64,000 nt of DNA from JAJKJG01 sp036389455 (GTDB lineage Bacteria; Pseudomonadota; Alphaproteobacteria; Rhizobiales; Beijerinckiaceae): NCBI GenBank assembly GCA_036389455.1, contig DASVPW010000163.1:5468-69467 (forward strand). Direction: 5' to 3'. Every line of letters begins with the position of its first letter. Positions within the stretch are counted from its first letter, which is position 1. Shown here piece by piece: positions 1 to 11,626 of the stretch. The notes under the pieces were generated by a model. It searched no databases and had not been told where the DNA came from. It saw only the letters and a program-made list of their open reading frames with translations. The position numbers and the translations under genes are program-made.

Positions 1-1232
1 CCCTGCACGAGCACGCGACCGTCGCGAGCGTCACGAAGGCGGTCGCGGCCGGCGAGACGCATCCGCACGTCCCGGACTCCATCGGCTTCGACCGCTACCG
101 GGCCGAGGGTGGCTACCGGCTCCTTGCCGACTGCCTCGACGGCCGGCGCCAGGTCGAGGACGTGATCAAGACCCTGGAGGATTCGAACCTGCGCGGGCTT
201 GGCGGCGCGGGCTTCCCGACCGGGCGCAAGTGGCGTTTCGTGCGCGCCGAGCCCGCCCCGCGCCTCATGGCCGTCAACGCCGACGAGGGCGAGCCCGGCA
301 CCTTCAAGGATCGGCACTATCTCGAGACCGACCCGCACCGCTTCCTCGAAGGCATGCTCATCGGCGCCTGGGCCGTCGAAGCCGCGGAGGTCTACATCTA
401 TCTGCGCGACGAGTACCCGCAGTGCCGGGAAATCCTTCTCCGCGAGATCCCGAAGCTCGAGGCTGCGGGCCTATCGCGGGCGACGAAGATCCACCTGCGC
501 CGCGGCGCCGGGGCCTACATCTGCGGCGAAGAGTCGGCGATGCTCGAGTCGATCGAGGGCAAGCGCGGCCTGCCGCGGCACAAGCCGCCGTTCCCGTCCC
601 AGGTCGGCCTGTTCGGGCGCCCGACCCTCATCAACAACGTCGAGACCCTGTGGTGGGTGCGCGACATCGTCGAGAAGGGGCCGGAGTCGTTCGCCGGCCA
701 CGGCCGCAACGGCCGGAAAGGGCTCCGCACCTTCTCGGTCTCGGGCCGGGTGAAGAATCCCGGCGTGAAGCTCGCGCCGGCCGGCATCACGGTGCGCGAG
801 CTTATCGACGAACACTGCGGCGGCATGGCGGACGGCCACGCCTTCAAGGGCTACCTTCCCGGCGGCGCCTCGGGCGGCATCCTGCCGGCCTCGATGGCCG
901 ACATCCCCCTCGACTTCGGGACGCTCGAGCCGCACGGCTGCTTCATCGGCTCGGCCGCCGTGGTGGTCCTGTCCGACAAGGACGACATGCGCGAGGTCGC
1001 GCTGAACCTCTTGAAGTTCTTCGAGGACGAGAGCTGCGGCCAGTGCACGCCCTGCCGCATCGGCACCGAGAAGGCGGTCCACATCATGAGCGGGCCGGCC
1101 TGGGACGAAACGCTCCTCGACGCGTTGACCAAGGTGATGACCGACGCCTCGATCTGCGGCTTAGGCCAAGCGGCCATGAACCCGGTGAAGATGGTGCTCA
1201 AGCACTTCCGCGAGGATCTGGCGAAGGGATAA
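1..1232 (+). CDS. fdh1B: NAD-dependent formate dehydrogenase, beta subunit (NuoF-like), 5' end cut off
   Basis: The reading frame is open from base 3, so the true start lies to the left of the window. The visible part is a NuoF/FdsB-type flavoprotein, the subunit that passes electrons from the catalytic subunit through FMN to NAD+. The glycine-rich GLGGAGFPTGRKW stretch is the NADH/FMN-binding signature, NADEGEPGTFKDR follows it, and GAGAYICGEESAML is typical of the family. The C-terminal CGQCTPCR motif plus the later SICGLG cysteine bind a 4Fe-4S cluster. The stop is 13 nt before the alpha gene on the same strand. In Methylobacterium FDH1 the beta subunit also carries an N-terminal NuoE-like domain; that part would lie outside the window. 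Symbol given by analogy with fdh1B; fdsB is equally defensible. Confidence 0.93.
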   Translation, partial: LHEHATVASVTKAVAAGETHPHVPDSIGFDRYRAEGGYRLLADCLDGRRQVEDVIKTLEDSNLRGLGGAGFPTGRKWRFVRAEPAPRLMAVNADEGEPGTFKDRHYLETDPHRFLEGMLIGAWAVEAAEVYIYLRDEYPQCREILLREIPKLEAAGLSRATKIHLRRGAGAYICGEESAMLESIEGKRGLPRHKPPFPSQVGLFGRPTLINNVETLWWVRDIVEKGPESFAGHGRNGRKGLRTFSVSGRVKNPGVKLAPAGITVRELIDEHCGGMADGHAFKGYLPGGASGGILPASMADIPLDFGTLEPHGCFIGSAAVVVLSDKDDMREVALNLLKFFEDESCGQCTPCRIGTEKAVHIMSGPAWDETLLDALTKVMTDASICGLGQAAMNPVKMVLKHFREDLAKG

Positions 1233-1245
1233 GGGACGAAGCGTC

Positions 1246-4044
1246 ATGTCCGACGGACTGCCGATCACCGAAGGCGTCAAGTTCCTCCTCGACGGGAGGG
1301 AGGTCGAGGCGCGGCCCGGCGAGACCATCTGGCAGGTGGCGAGCCGGCACGGCACCGACATCCCGCACCTGTGCTACGCGCCGGCGCCCGGCTACCGGCC
1401 GGACGGCAACTGCCGGGCCTGCATGGTCGAGATCGAGGGCGAGCGCGTGCTCGCGGCCTCCTGCGTGCGCCGCCCGACACCGGGCATGAAGGTCAACACG
1501 GCGAGCGAGCGGGCGGACGCCTCGCGCCGGCTCGTCTTCGAGCTCCTCGTCGCCGACCAGCCGGACCGCGCGGAGGCGCACGACCCCGACTCCTCGTTCT
1601 GGCGCTGGGCCGACCGCATCGCCGTCACCGAGAGCCGCTTCCCGGCGATCGAGCGGCCGAACAAGGCCGACGACTTCAGCCATCCGGCGATGGCGGTGCA
1701 GCTCGACGCCTGCATCCACTGCGGCCTGTGCGTGCGCGCCTGCCGCGAGGTCCAGGTGAACGACGTCATCGGCATGGCCGCCCGCGGGCATCTCGAGAAG
1801 ATCGTCTTCGACTTCGACGACCCGATGGGCGGCTCGACCTGCGTCGCCTGCGGCGAGTGCGTCCAGGCCTGCCCGACCGGGGCGCTGATGGAGAAGAGCC
1901 TCGTCGACGCGGCGGGCGTATTCGATGTCGCGAACGCGCCCGAGCGCGAGGTCGACAGCGTCTGCCCCTACTGCGGCGTCGGCTGCCAGCTCACCTACGA
2001 GATCAGGGACGACCGCATCGTCGCCGTGCAGGGCCGAGACGGTCCGGCGAACCAGAACCGCCTCTGCGTCAAGGGCCGCTTCGGCTTCGACTACGTCGCC
2101 CATCCGGACCGGCTGACGAAGCCGATGATCCGAAAGGAGGGCGTCTCGAAGCACGACACCGCGATCGACCCGGCGAACCCTTGGACGCATTTCCGCGAGG
2201 CGACCTGGGAGGAGGCTCTCGAGCGCGCCGCGGGCGGCCTGCGCCGCATCCGCGATACGCACGGCGGCAACGCGCTCGCCGGCTTCGGCTCGGCCAAGGG
2301 CTCGAACGAGGAGGCCTACCTCTTCCAGAAGCTCGTGCGGGCGGGCTTCGGGACGAACAACGTCGACCACTGCACAAGGCTCTGCCACGCCTCGTCGGTC
2401 GCGGGGCTCCTGGAGGGCGTCGGCTCCGGCGCCGTCTCGGCGCCGTTCATGGCGGCTGCGGACGCCGACGTGATCGTGGTCATCGGCGCGAACCCGATCG
2501 AGAACCACCCGGTCGCCGCGACCTTCTTCAAGAACGCGGCCGAGCGCGGCGCGAAGCTCGTCGTCATGGACCCGCGCGGCACGGCGCTCATGCGCCACGC
2601 GACCCACATGCTGCAATTCAAGCCGGGGCGGGACGTCGCGATGCTCAACGCCATGCTGCACACCATCGTCGAGGAAGGGCTCTACGACCGCCAGTACGTC
2701 CAGGCCAACACCGAGGACTTCGAGAAGCTCGTCGAGAACGTCCGCGACTTCCCGCCCGAGACAATGGCGGAGGTCTGCGGCATCCCGGCCGCGACGCTGC
2801 GCGAGGTCGCGCGGCTCTACGCCCGCGCCGAGGCCGCGATCATCTTCTGGGGCATGGGGGTGTCGCAGCACGTCCACGGCACCGACAACACCCGCTGCCT
2901 CATCGCCCTCGCCCTCTGCACGGGCCAGATCGGCCGCCCGGGCACGGGGCTCCATCCGCTTCGCGGCCAGAACAACGTGCAGGGCGCCTCCGACGCCGGC
3001 CTCATCCCGATGTTCTTCCCCGACTACAAGTCGGTCGAGGAGCCGCAGACGCGGGCGTTCTACGAGGACCTGTGGGGCGCGAAGCTCGATCCGAAGCGCG
3101 GGCTGACCGTCGTCGAGATCATGGACGCGGTGCACGCCGACAAGATCCGAGGCATGTACATCATGGGCGAGAACCCGGCGATGTCGGACCCGGACGTGCA
3201 GCACGCCCGCGAGGCCCTCGCCAAGCTCGAGCACCTCGTCGTCCAGGACATCTTTTTGACCGAGACCGCCAAGTACGCCGACGTGGTGCTGCCGGCCTCG
3301 GCCTGGCCTGAGAAGGACGGCACGGTCACGAACACCAACCGCCAGGTGCAGATCGGCCGCAAGGCGCTGCCGCTCCCGGGCGAGGCGCGCCCCGACCTCG
3401 ACATCATCATCGACCTCGCGAAGCGCCTGGGCTTGCCCTGGACTTACGGCCACGTCAGCGAGGTCTTCGCCGAGATGACGCGAGCGATGCCCTCGCTCGC
3501 CAACATCACGTGGGAGCGCCTCGAGCGCGAAGATTCGGTCACCTATCCGGTCGATTCGCCGACGGAGCCCGGCCACGACATCGTCTTCGGCGACGGCTTC
3601 CCGACGGCCTCGGGGCGCGGCAAGTTCGTGCCGGCACGGATCGTGCCGCCGGCCGAGGAGCCGGATGCGGAATACCCCTTCGTGCTCACGACGGGACGCC
3701 AGCTCGAGCACTGGCACACCGGCTCCATGACCCGCCGGGCGAGCGTCCTCGACGACCTCGAGCCGGAGGCGATCGCCGCCGTGTCGGCCGCCGACCTGCG
3801 CCGGCTCGGACTCCGCGCCGGCGAGTGGATGCGGGTCACGACGCGGCGCGGCTCGATCGAGCTCAAGGCCCGCGTCGACGGCGCGATCCCGCCCGGCATG
3901 GTCTTCATCCCCTTCGCCTACGCGGAGGCGGCCGCGAACGTGCTGACGAACCCGCAGCTCGACCCCTTCGGGAAGATTCCGGAGTTCAAGTTCTGCGCCG
4001 CGAGGATCGAGCGCGTCGAGGCGCCGGCGGTCGCGGCGGAGTAG
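1246..4044 (+). CDS. fdh1A: NAD-dependent formate dehydrogenase, molybdenum/tungsten alpha subunit
   Basis: This 932-residue protein oxidises formate to CO2 at a bis-pyranopterin Mo or W centre and feeds electrons to the beta subunit, probably in the cytoplasm since no signal peptide is seen. The N-terminal 2Fe-2S ferredoxin domain has Cys43, Cys56, Cys59 and Cys73. Two 4Fe-4S motifs follow (CIHCGLCVRAC and CVACGECVQAC), then the CPYCGVGC motif opening the molybdopterin oxidoreductase domain. The catalytic pair is Cys380-His381 in the context DHCTRLCH, so this is a cysteine and not a selenocysteine enzyme. GMGVSQHVHG and GRPGTGLHPLRGQNN are typical cofactor-binding stretches, and a molydopterin dinucleotide-binding domain ends the protein. 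An AAGGGA ribosome-binding site precedes the ATG. Length and order fit FDH1 of methylotrophs and FdsA. No fdhD or fdsC chaperone gene is seen next to it. Confidence 0.95.
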   Translation: MSDGLPITEGVKFLLDGREVEARPGETIWQVASRHGTDIPHLCYAPAPGYRPDGNCRACMVEIEGERVLAASCVRRPTPGMKVNTASERADASRRLVFELLVADQPDRAEAHDPDSSFWRWADRIAVTESRFPAIERPNKADDFSHPAMAVQLDACIHCGLCVRACREVQVNDVIGMAARGHLEKIVFDFDDPMGGSTCVACGECVQACPTGALMEKSLVDAAGVFDVANAPEREVDSVCPYCGVGCQLTYEIRDDRIVAVQGRDGPANQNRLCVKGRFGFDYVAHPDRLTKPMIRKEGVSKHDTAIDPANPWTHFREATWEEALERAAGGLRRIRDTHGGNALAGFGSAKGSNEEAYLFQKLVRAGFGTNNVDHCTRLCHASSVAGLLEGVGSGAVSAPFMAAADADVIVVIGANPIENHPVAATFFKNAAERGAKLVVMDPRGTALMRHATHMLQFKPGRDVAMLNAMLHTIVEEGLYDRQYVQANTEDFEKLVENVRDFPPETMAEVCGIPAATLREVARLYARAEAAIIFWGMGVSQHVHGTDNTRCLIALALCTGQIGRPGTGLHPLRGQNNVQGASDAGLIPMFFPDYKSVEEPQTRAFYEDLWGAKLDPKRGLTVVEIMDAVHADKIRGMYIMGENPAMSDPDVQHAREALAKLEHLVVQDIFLTETAKYADVVLPASAWPEKDGTVTNTNRQVQIGRKALPLPGEARPDLDIIIDLAKRLGLPWTYGHVSEVFAEMTRAMPSLANITWERLEREDSVTYPVDSPTEPGHDIVFGDGFPTASGRGKFVPARIVPPAEEPDAEYPFVLTTGRQLEHWHTGSMTRRASVLDDLEPEAIAAVSAADLRRLGLRAGEWMRVTTRRGSIELKARVDGAIPPGMVFIPFAYAEAAANVLTNPQLDPFGKIPEFKFCAARIERVEAPAVAAE

Positions 4045-4059
4045 AGCTGCGGCGCCAAC

Positions 4060-4170
4060 ACTGTCGTCCCCGGCGGCGCGCGTAGCGCGCCGGGAAGGGG
4101 ACCCAGGACCGCCAGGGATGGATCCCCTTTCCTCGCCTTCGCTCCGCTTCGGCTCGCCGGGGATGACAGT
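4060..4170. repeat. Intergenic inverted-repeat element, likely bidirectional transcript end
   Basis: The 111-bp stretch between two convergent stops is bounded by arms ACTGTCGTCCCCGGCG (4060-4075) and CGCCGGGGATGACAGT (4155-4170), complementary at 15 of 16 positions. It contains inner hairpins such as GGCGCGCGTAGCGCGCC. Related elements with GTC(A/G)TCCCCG ends occur elsewhere in the window, notably at 57589-57697. It has no coding frame that I can support. Confidence 0.75.
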
Positions 4171-4171
4171 G

Positions 4172-4623
4172 CTAATCCCGCACGTCGTCCCGGCCTTCGA
4201 CGGCCATCAGCGTGGCGGTGAGCAGCGCCACGATCTTCCGCTCGCCGTTCGTCTCCGCAAAGACCTCGCCTTGGGCGACCGTGAGCGTGCGGCCCGGCTT
4301 CACGACGCGGCCGACTGCGACGAGACGTTCGCCGGCCGCGGGGGCGAGGAGATTGACCTTGAACTCGGTCGTCAGCACGCCGGCGCTTTCCGGCATGAGC
4401 GAGAAGGCGGCGTAGCCGCAGGCCGTGTCGCCGAGGGCCGAGACGACGCCGGCGTGGACGAAGCCGTGCTGCTGGCAGAGCTCGGGCCGGACCGGCATCG
4501 CGATCTCGACCTCTCCCGGCGCGATGCGCGCGAGGGCAGCGCCGATGGTCTGCATGAAGGGCTGGCGGTCGAAGCTCGCCCGCACGCGCCGCTCGAAGCT
4601 CGCGACCTTCGGCGTGAAGCCGC

Positions 4624-4627
<4 letters not shown>
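4172..4627 (-). CDS. PaaI family hotdog-fold thioesterase
   Basis: The 151-residue protein has the size and core of the hotdog thioesterases that hydrolyse acyl- or aryl-CoA esters. HGFVHAGVVSALGDTACGYAA is the active-site region (shown here only as landmark): the HG/G..SALGD pattern carries the conserved catalytic Asp at the start of the long hot-dog helix. The stretch TTEFKVNLLAPAAGERL is the typical core strand. No signal peptide is seen. It starts 4 nt before the end of dusA on the same strand (ATGA overlap), so it is the second gene of a dusA operon. Substrate cannot be told from sequence. Confidence 0.88.
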
Positions 4628-5628
<1,001 letters not shown>

Positions 5629-5755
5629 GGAGAGGAGATAACGACCGGGTCCCTCCGGCGCAACGCGCCGGTTACGGACACCAATCCCTACTCGTGTCTG
5701 TAACGCCGGCCGAAGTTATAGACAGTTTTGCAAGATCGTCCCTGACGCGGCCGGA

Positions 5756-5869
5756 TCAGAAGCTGCTCAGTGCCAGCATGGCGAGGCAGAGGCAGGCGGT
5801 CGAGGTGAGGAAGCCGAGGGCGGCGCGCTTGAAGGAGGGGGCGCTCTGGACGGTCTCTTCGGCGGTCAT
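5756..5869 (-). CDS. 37-aa single-span membrane peptide, unknown function
   Basis: A short frame begins with ATG at 5867-5869 and encodes 37 residues: a polar N-terminus (MTAEETVQSAPSFKR) and one hydrophobic segment ending the protein. A good ribosome-binding site (GGAG, 7 nt ahead of the ATG in GGAGATTCGAG) supports translation. It is downstream of ureJ and separated from it by a 97-nt spacer that holds an 18-bp perfect palindrome. I do not recognise the family. It could be a small inner-membrane protein or a chance frame; the ribosome-binding site argues for the first. Confidence 0.5.
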   Translation of the reverse strand: MTAEETVQSAPSFKRAALGFLTSTACLCLAMLALSSF

Positions 5870-5933
5870 CTCGAATCTCCCCGAGGCTCGCTGGCCTATC
5901 GACGGGGAGAATGGGGAAGGCGGCGCGCGGACG

Positions 5934-5951
5934 ATGTGCGCCGGCGCACAT
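5934..5951. promoter_or_regulatory. 18-bp perfect palindrome, possible operator
   Basis: ATGTGCGCCGGCGCACAT reads the same on both strands. It lies between the stop of ureJ and the start of the 37-aa peptide gene, 65 bp ahead of the latter's ATG, so it could be a repressor site for the small gene or the stem of a transcript end. No T-tract follows. Confidence 0.4.
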
Positions 5952-5966
5952 GCGGGTGAAAGATCC

Positions 5967-6551
5967 TCAGCCGAGGAGGATTCCGAGGCCCGCCGCCGCG
6001 ACCGCGGCGCCGGCGGCCCGCGGCAGCCACGGGGACCCGCCGGCCGAGACCGCGGCGCCGAACCAGATTCCGACGGCATGGAGCAGCGCGGTCGCGATGG
6101 CGAACCCGACGAGGGTGCCGGCGACGTCCGCCCCGGCCGGCACCTCGGCGCCATGGACGAAGCCGTGGACAAGCGCGAAGACGCCGCAGGCGGCGGCTCC
6201 GGCCGCGACGGCGAGCGGGAGCCTCAGGGTCACGGCAAGCCCGAGCGCCACGACCGAGAGCGCGACCGCGGCCTCCACCCCGGGCAGGCCGAAGTCCTGG
6301 AGCCCGAGGACTGCGCCGAGCGCCGTCGCCGACGCGAAGGCGAGGGGCCAGGCCCAGAGCGCGCGCCCGCCGACAAGCGAAGCCCAGAGACCGACCGCCG
6401 TCATGGCGAGCACGTGATCGAGGCCGGAGAACGGGTGGGCGAAGCCCGCCGTGAAGCCGTGCGCCGCGTGCGCCGCGCCGCCCATATGGGCGAGCGCAGG
6501 CGTCGCGGTCGCGGCCGCGAGAAGCCCGAGCATCACCCTCGAGAGTGTCAT
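5967..6551 (-). CDS. ureJ: HupE/UreJ family membrane protein, probable urease-linked nickel permease
   Basis: The 194-residue protein has a signal-like first segment (LGLLAAATATPALAH) and about six hydrophobic spans. The HPFSGLDHVLAM motif, with the conserved His and Asp, is the metal-binding signature of HupE/UreJ proteins thought to bring in nickel. A second conserved GFVHGAE motif is also present. The start at 6551 is chosen because GGGAGGGG precedes it and because it opens directly with the signal segment; an upstream ATG would add 19 polar residues. As the last urease gene of the block, it should supply Ni for UreE and UreG. Confidence 0.88.
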   Translation of the reverse strand: MTLSRVMLGLLAAATATPALAHMGGAAHAAHGFTAGFAHPFSGLDHVLAMTAVGLWASLVGGRALWAWPLAFASATALGAVLGLQDFGLPGVEAAVALSVVALGLAVTLRLPLAVAAGAAACGVFALVHGFVHGAEVPAGADVAGTLVGFAIATALLHAVGIWFGAAVSAGGSPWLPRAAGAAVAAAGLGILLG

Positions 6552-6643
6552 GGGACCCCTCCCCCGTTTACCTTCAGGGCGCCGGAGCAACTTCCGGGCC
6601 GTCGGCATGCGGGCGATTCCAATTCATCGACGGCATGACCGGC

Positions 6644-6711
6644 GTTCCGTCATGATGAAGATGCCTCCGAGCTCGGCCGCTCAGAAGTGCCGGCTGTTCC
6701 GTCATGATGAA
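6644..6711. repeat. 16-bp direct repeat between ureG and ureJ
   Basis: GTTCCGTCATGATGAA occurs at 6644-6659 and again at 6696-6711, 52 bp apart, inside the 180-nt gap between the ureG stop and the ureJ start. Exact duplication of 16 bp in a short spacer suggests either a pair of regulator sites for ureJ or the scar of a small duplication. Confidence 0.6.
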
Positions 6712-6731
6712 AGTGCGCCACGCGGCGCACA

Positions 6732-7357
<626 letters not shown>

Positions 7358-7361
<4 letters not shown>

Positions 7362-8035
7362 GACCGGAACAGCCGCGTGTACTGCGTCTCGTGACGCATC
7401 GCCGCGAGGTCGGAGCGGAAGGCGCAGGAGCCGAGGTCGTCGAGCCCGGCGTCGCGCGCTGCGGCGGCGAGTTCGCGGACCTGCGGGACGAGCGCCGCGA
7501 TCACGCGCTGGCCGTCGGTCTGCCCGACAATCCCGAGCCGCACGGCGGCCGAGACGAGGTTCGCGGTAAAGCCGAGGACGAAGGCCTCGAGCGCCTCGGG
7601 CAGCGGGATGGCGTGGCCGGCGGCGGCCGCCGCGACCGCGACCGGATAGGCGAGCGGACCGGGCCACGCCTCCTTGAGGAGACCGATGCCGCCGCAGGGC
7701 CAGGAACGGGCGATCGCGGCCGCGAAGGCGTCACCTTGCGTCGTCGATTCGAGACGCCGCTCCTCCGAGCCCGCGAGCGCCAGCGCGAGCTCCGCGACCT
7801 CGGCCAGCGCCGCGCCGTTGCCAGCGGCGGCGGCGCGCCAGGCGGAGGCGAAGAGGATCGCGTCGTTGCGCGCCGCACCGTGCCCGAGGAGGTCGGAAAG
7901 CCACCCTTCGAGGCCAGCCGCATCCGCGACGTCCCCCGCCTCGTGCGCCCATTCGAGCCCGTGCGAATAGGCGAAGGCGCCGACCGGGAAGGCCGGCGAC
8001 AGCCAGACCATCAGCGGGAGATGCGCGCCGCTCAT
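7358..8035 (-). CDS. ureF: Urease accessory protein UreF
   Basis: This 225-residue helical protein works with UreD and UreG in assembling the nickel centre of urease. The N-terminal pattern LMVWLSPAFPVGAFAYSHGL is diagnostic of UreF, and the C-terminal NLVSAAVRLGIVGQTDGQRV stretch is the conserved UreG/UreD contact region. It overlaps ureE by 4 nt at its start and ureG by 4 nt at its end, so translation is probably coupled along ureE-ureF-ureG. Confidence 0.95.
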
Positions 8036-8637
8036 CGGTGCTCGTGCTTGTGCTCGTGGCCGTGATGGGCGTGCCCGCAGCCCGGCCCGTGCTCGTGATG
8101 GGCGGGATCGTCATGATGCACCTCATCGTCCCGATGATGTGCATCATCATGAGCGTGATGGTGGTGCCCGTGGCCGTGGTGATGGTGCCCGTGGTCGTGG
8201 CCGCAGGTGTCGTAGGCGCCGCGCTCGGGGCGGAACGGGCGCTCGACCGGCGCCGCCGTGCAGCCCTGGCCGCGGACCATCTCGGCGAGCACGTGGTCGT
8301 CCTCTATGAAGATCGCGTCCGTCCCGATCTCGGCCGGCGTGTGCCGGTTGCCGATGTGCCAGGCGACGCGCATCAGCCGCAACGGGTTCTCGGCCCTGAT
8401 CTCGAGGAGCTTCTGGGGCGCGGCCCTGACCTGCACGAGCCGCCCGTCCTCTAGCCGCACGGCGTCGCCGTCGTCGAGGGCCACCGCCTTGTCGAGGTCG
8501 AGGAGGAAGTCGAGCCCGCCCTCCCCTCTCAAGGCGACGCGCCGCCGGTGGCGCCCCTCGTGGTCGAGGACGACGGTGTCGGCGACCTTCTCGGGCTTCA
8601 CGGCGGCCTTGCGGACGACGGCGGTGGCGCGGAGCAT
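8032..8637 (-). CDS. ureE: Urease accessory nickel metallochaperone UreE with His-rich tail
   Basis: The 201-residue protein delivers nickel to the urease assembly complex. The N-terminal peptide-binding domain is followed by the metal-binding domain with the conserved WHIGNRHTPAEI stretch, whose His residues sit at the dimer interface. The last 55 or so residues contain about 25 histidines plus Asp and Glu, a nickel store seen in some UreE proteins. ATG at 8637 is chosen because it opens with MLRATAVVRK as in relatives; it lies 4 nt after the stop of the truncated DUF29 gene. The Shine-Dalgarno sequence is weak. Confidence 0.94.
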   Translation of the reverse strand: MLRATAVVRKAAVKPEKVADTVVLDHEGRHRRRVALRGEGGLDFLLDLDKAVALDDGDAVRLEDGRLVQVRAAPQKLLEIRAENPLRLMRVAWHIGNRHTPAEIGTDAIFIEDDHVLAEMVRGQGCTAAPVERPFRPERGAYDTCGHDHGHHHHGHGHHHHAHDDAHHRDDEVHHDDPAHHEHGPGCGHAHHGHEHKHEHR

Positions 8638-8641
8638 GGTT

Positions 8642-8971
8642 TCAATCCGTTTTGGCTCTCGGGAAGAACGCAGCATCGAAGACCTCTTCGACCGTGAACG
8701 GGCAGGTGGCCGGAAAAGTCGAGAGAGGGAGACGGGTCTGTTTGGCGGCGGCGCGCCGAGCAAGCTCGTAGAGGTGCGCCAAGTGCTCGGAGGGATACGG
8801 GCGCAGGCTCGGTGAGCGCGTCAGGATCATGCCGACTCTGCGGCGCTGCTCCAGGATGGTCCGGCGCCAGCTCGAACCACGGTGAACGGGCTGGTACCGC
8901 CATTTCAGCAGATGGACGATCAGGATCACGAGGCGGCTCTCAAGGGACCGTACGTGCGAACCGCCGACCAC
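8642..8971 (-). CDS. N-terminally truncated DUF29 protein, tandem copy of the gene before it
   Basis: The 109-residue frame (GTG start) matches the C-terminal two thirds of the neighbouring DUF29 protein: HLLKWRYQ against HLLKWRHL, and FPATCPFTVEEVFD against FPATCPFTVDQVLD. It lacks the first 50 or so residues of the family (YERDFYAWTQ region), and a few residues are missing at the junction near VRSL. The frame is the same as that of the upstream copy and starts one codon after its stop. It ends 4 nt before ureE. It is probably the decayed half of a tandem duplication, though still open and possibly translated. Confidence 0.6.
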   Translation of the reverse strand: MVGGSHVRSLESRLVILIVHLLKWRYQPVHRGSSWRRTILEQRRRVGMILTRSPSLRPYPSEHLAHLYELARRAAAKQTRLPLSTFPATCPFTVEEVFDAAFFPRAKTD

Positions 8972-8974
8972 GCT

Positions 8975-9484
8975 TCATGCCATCGATTGTGCATTCGGAA
9001 GATGTCCAGCCGCCGGACCGTCGAGATCTTCGGGGTAGAAGTGGGGATCGAGGACCTGATCGACGGTGAACGGACAGGTCGCAGGGAAGTCGTTCGGGAA
9101 ATAGTAGGTATCGTACTCAAGCCGCCGCCGAGCATCTTCGTAAACACGCACGACCGCGCTCCGGATGTCGTTCACGAAGCTCGGATTCCCGCTGGCAATC
9201 TGAGCAATCTCGTCGCGCTGTCGATCGATGTTCTCCTTCCAGGCCATGCCCCGATACTCGGCGAGATGACGCCACTTCAGAAGGTGGGCGAGGAGGATCT
9301 CCAATCGATCGTCGACCTCCTCCACGAGGCGGCGCCCGAGCGACCGCACCTCTCCAGCGAGGTTGGCGCCGTCGACCTCCGACCACCGCCCCTCCTCAAT
9401 CGCCTTCGCCTGATCCTGCGTCCAGGCATAGAAATCCCGCTCATATAACGTGTTGCCGGGGGGCGTTCCCGAGGGCTGATCCAT
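8975..9484 (-). CDS. DUF29 family protein
   Basis: The 169-residue protein begins with TLYERDFYAWTQDQA, the hallmark of DUF29, followed by GEVRSLGRR and HLLKWRH stretches and the C-terminal FPATCPFTVDQVLD motif. The family is helical, common in alphaproteobacteria and cyanobacteria, and has no established function. It stands 24 nt after ureC inside the urease block, an unusual site. A shortened copy follows in tandem. Confidence 0.85.
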   Translation of the reverse strand: MDQPSGTPPGNTLYERDFYAWTQDQAKAIEEGRWSEVDGANLAGEVRSLGRRLVEEVDDRLEILLAHLLKWRHLAEYRGMAWKENIDRQRDEIAQIASGNPSFVNDIRSAVVRVYEDARRRLEYDTYYFPNDFPATCPFTVDQVLDPHFYPEDLDGPAAGHLPNAQSMA

Positions 9485-9508
9485 ACAGGCCTCCCTGTCT
9501 CGGCCAGC

Positions 9509-11221
<1,713 letters not shown>

Positions 11222-11230
11222 GGGGAACCT

Positions 11231-11626
11231 CTACGGGACCGGGCTGAGCGCGCGCGACCTCGCCGCATCCTGATCGAAGGTGAAGGTCGTTCGGCAACCG
11301 AACTCGGCGTTGATGTGCGCCAACAGGTAATCCGCATACTCCGCACGGCCCGTGCGATATTCCTCGACGGCACGCGCTGCGGCATCCGCGAACAAGACCT
11401 CAAAACGGCCGGTCTCTAAAATTTCCTCGACCTTTCCCGCGATCTCCTGCCGCGGGCTCTTGTAGGTCCGCGCCAACGTCCAGGTCGCTTCCGCAAGAAC
11501 GATCGGGTTGATCACCACCGACTCGCTCGCGCTTGCGTGCTTGAGGAACCGCACCGCGCGCGGGGAGTGATCGGGGTCGTCGTCGAGCAGCATGCGCAAC
11601 AACACGTTGGTATCGATCCCGATCAT
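11231..11626 (-). CDS. vapC: VapC-type PIN-domain toxin ribonuclease
   Basis: The 131-residue protein has the PIN fold acidic residues: Asp5 (IGIDTNVLLR), Glu46 (LAEATW), Asp99 (EYADYLLA) and Asp118 (TFDQDA). PIN toxins of VapBC systems cleave specific RNAs until bound by the antitoxin. All four acidic positions are present, so it may be active. It overlaps the antitoxin gene by 4 nt (ATGA) and ends 9 nt before ureC. Confidence 0.9.
   Translation of the reverse strand: MIGIDTNVLLRMLLDDDPDHSPRAVRFLKHASASESVVINPIVLAEATWTLARTYKSPRQEIAGKVEEILETGRFEVLFADAAARAVEEYRTGRAEYADYLLAHINAEFGCRTTFTFDQDAARSRALSPVP

Noticed and set aside
1198..3717. An 839-residue open frame antisense to the formate dehydrogenase alpha gene
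   Set aside because: It is rich in Arg, Ala, Val and His with no domain, and exists because high-GC codon use leaves the opposite strand free of stops. The alpha subunit on the plus strand is beyond doubt.
8101..8200. Simple-sequence or CRISPR-like repeats in the ATGATG/GTGATGG stretch
   Set aside because: It is coding DNA for the His-rich UreE tail with no unique spacers or fixed repeat length.
8038..8454. A hydrophobic Val/Met-rich frame on the plus strand opposite ureE
   Set aside because: It is the complement of the His-rich ureE tail, since His codons read backwards give Val and Met. The membrane-like look is an artefact.
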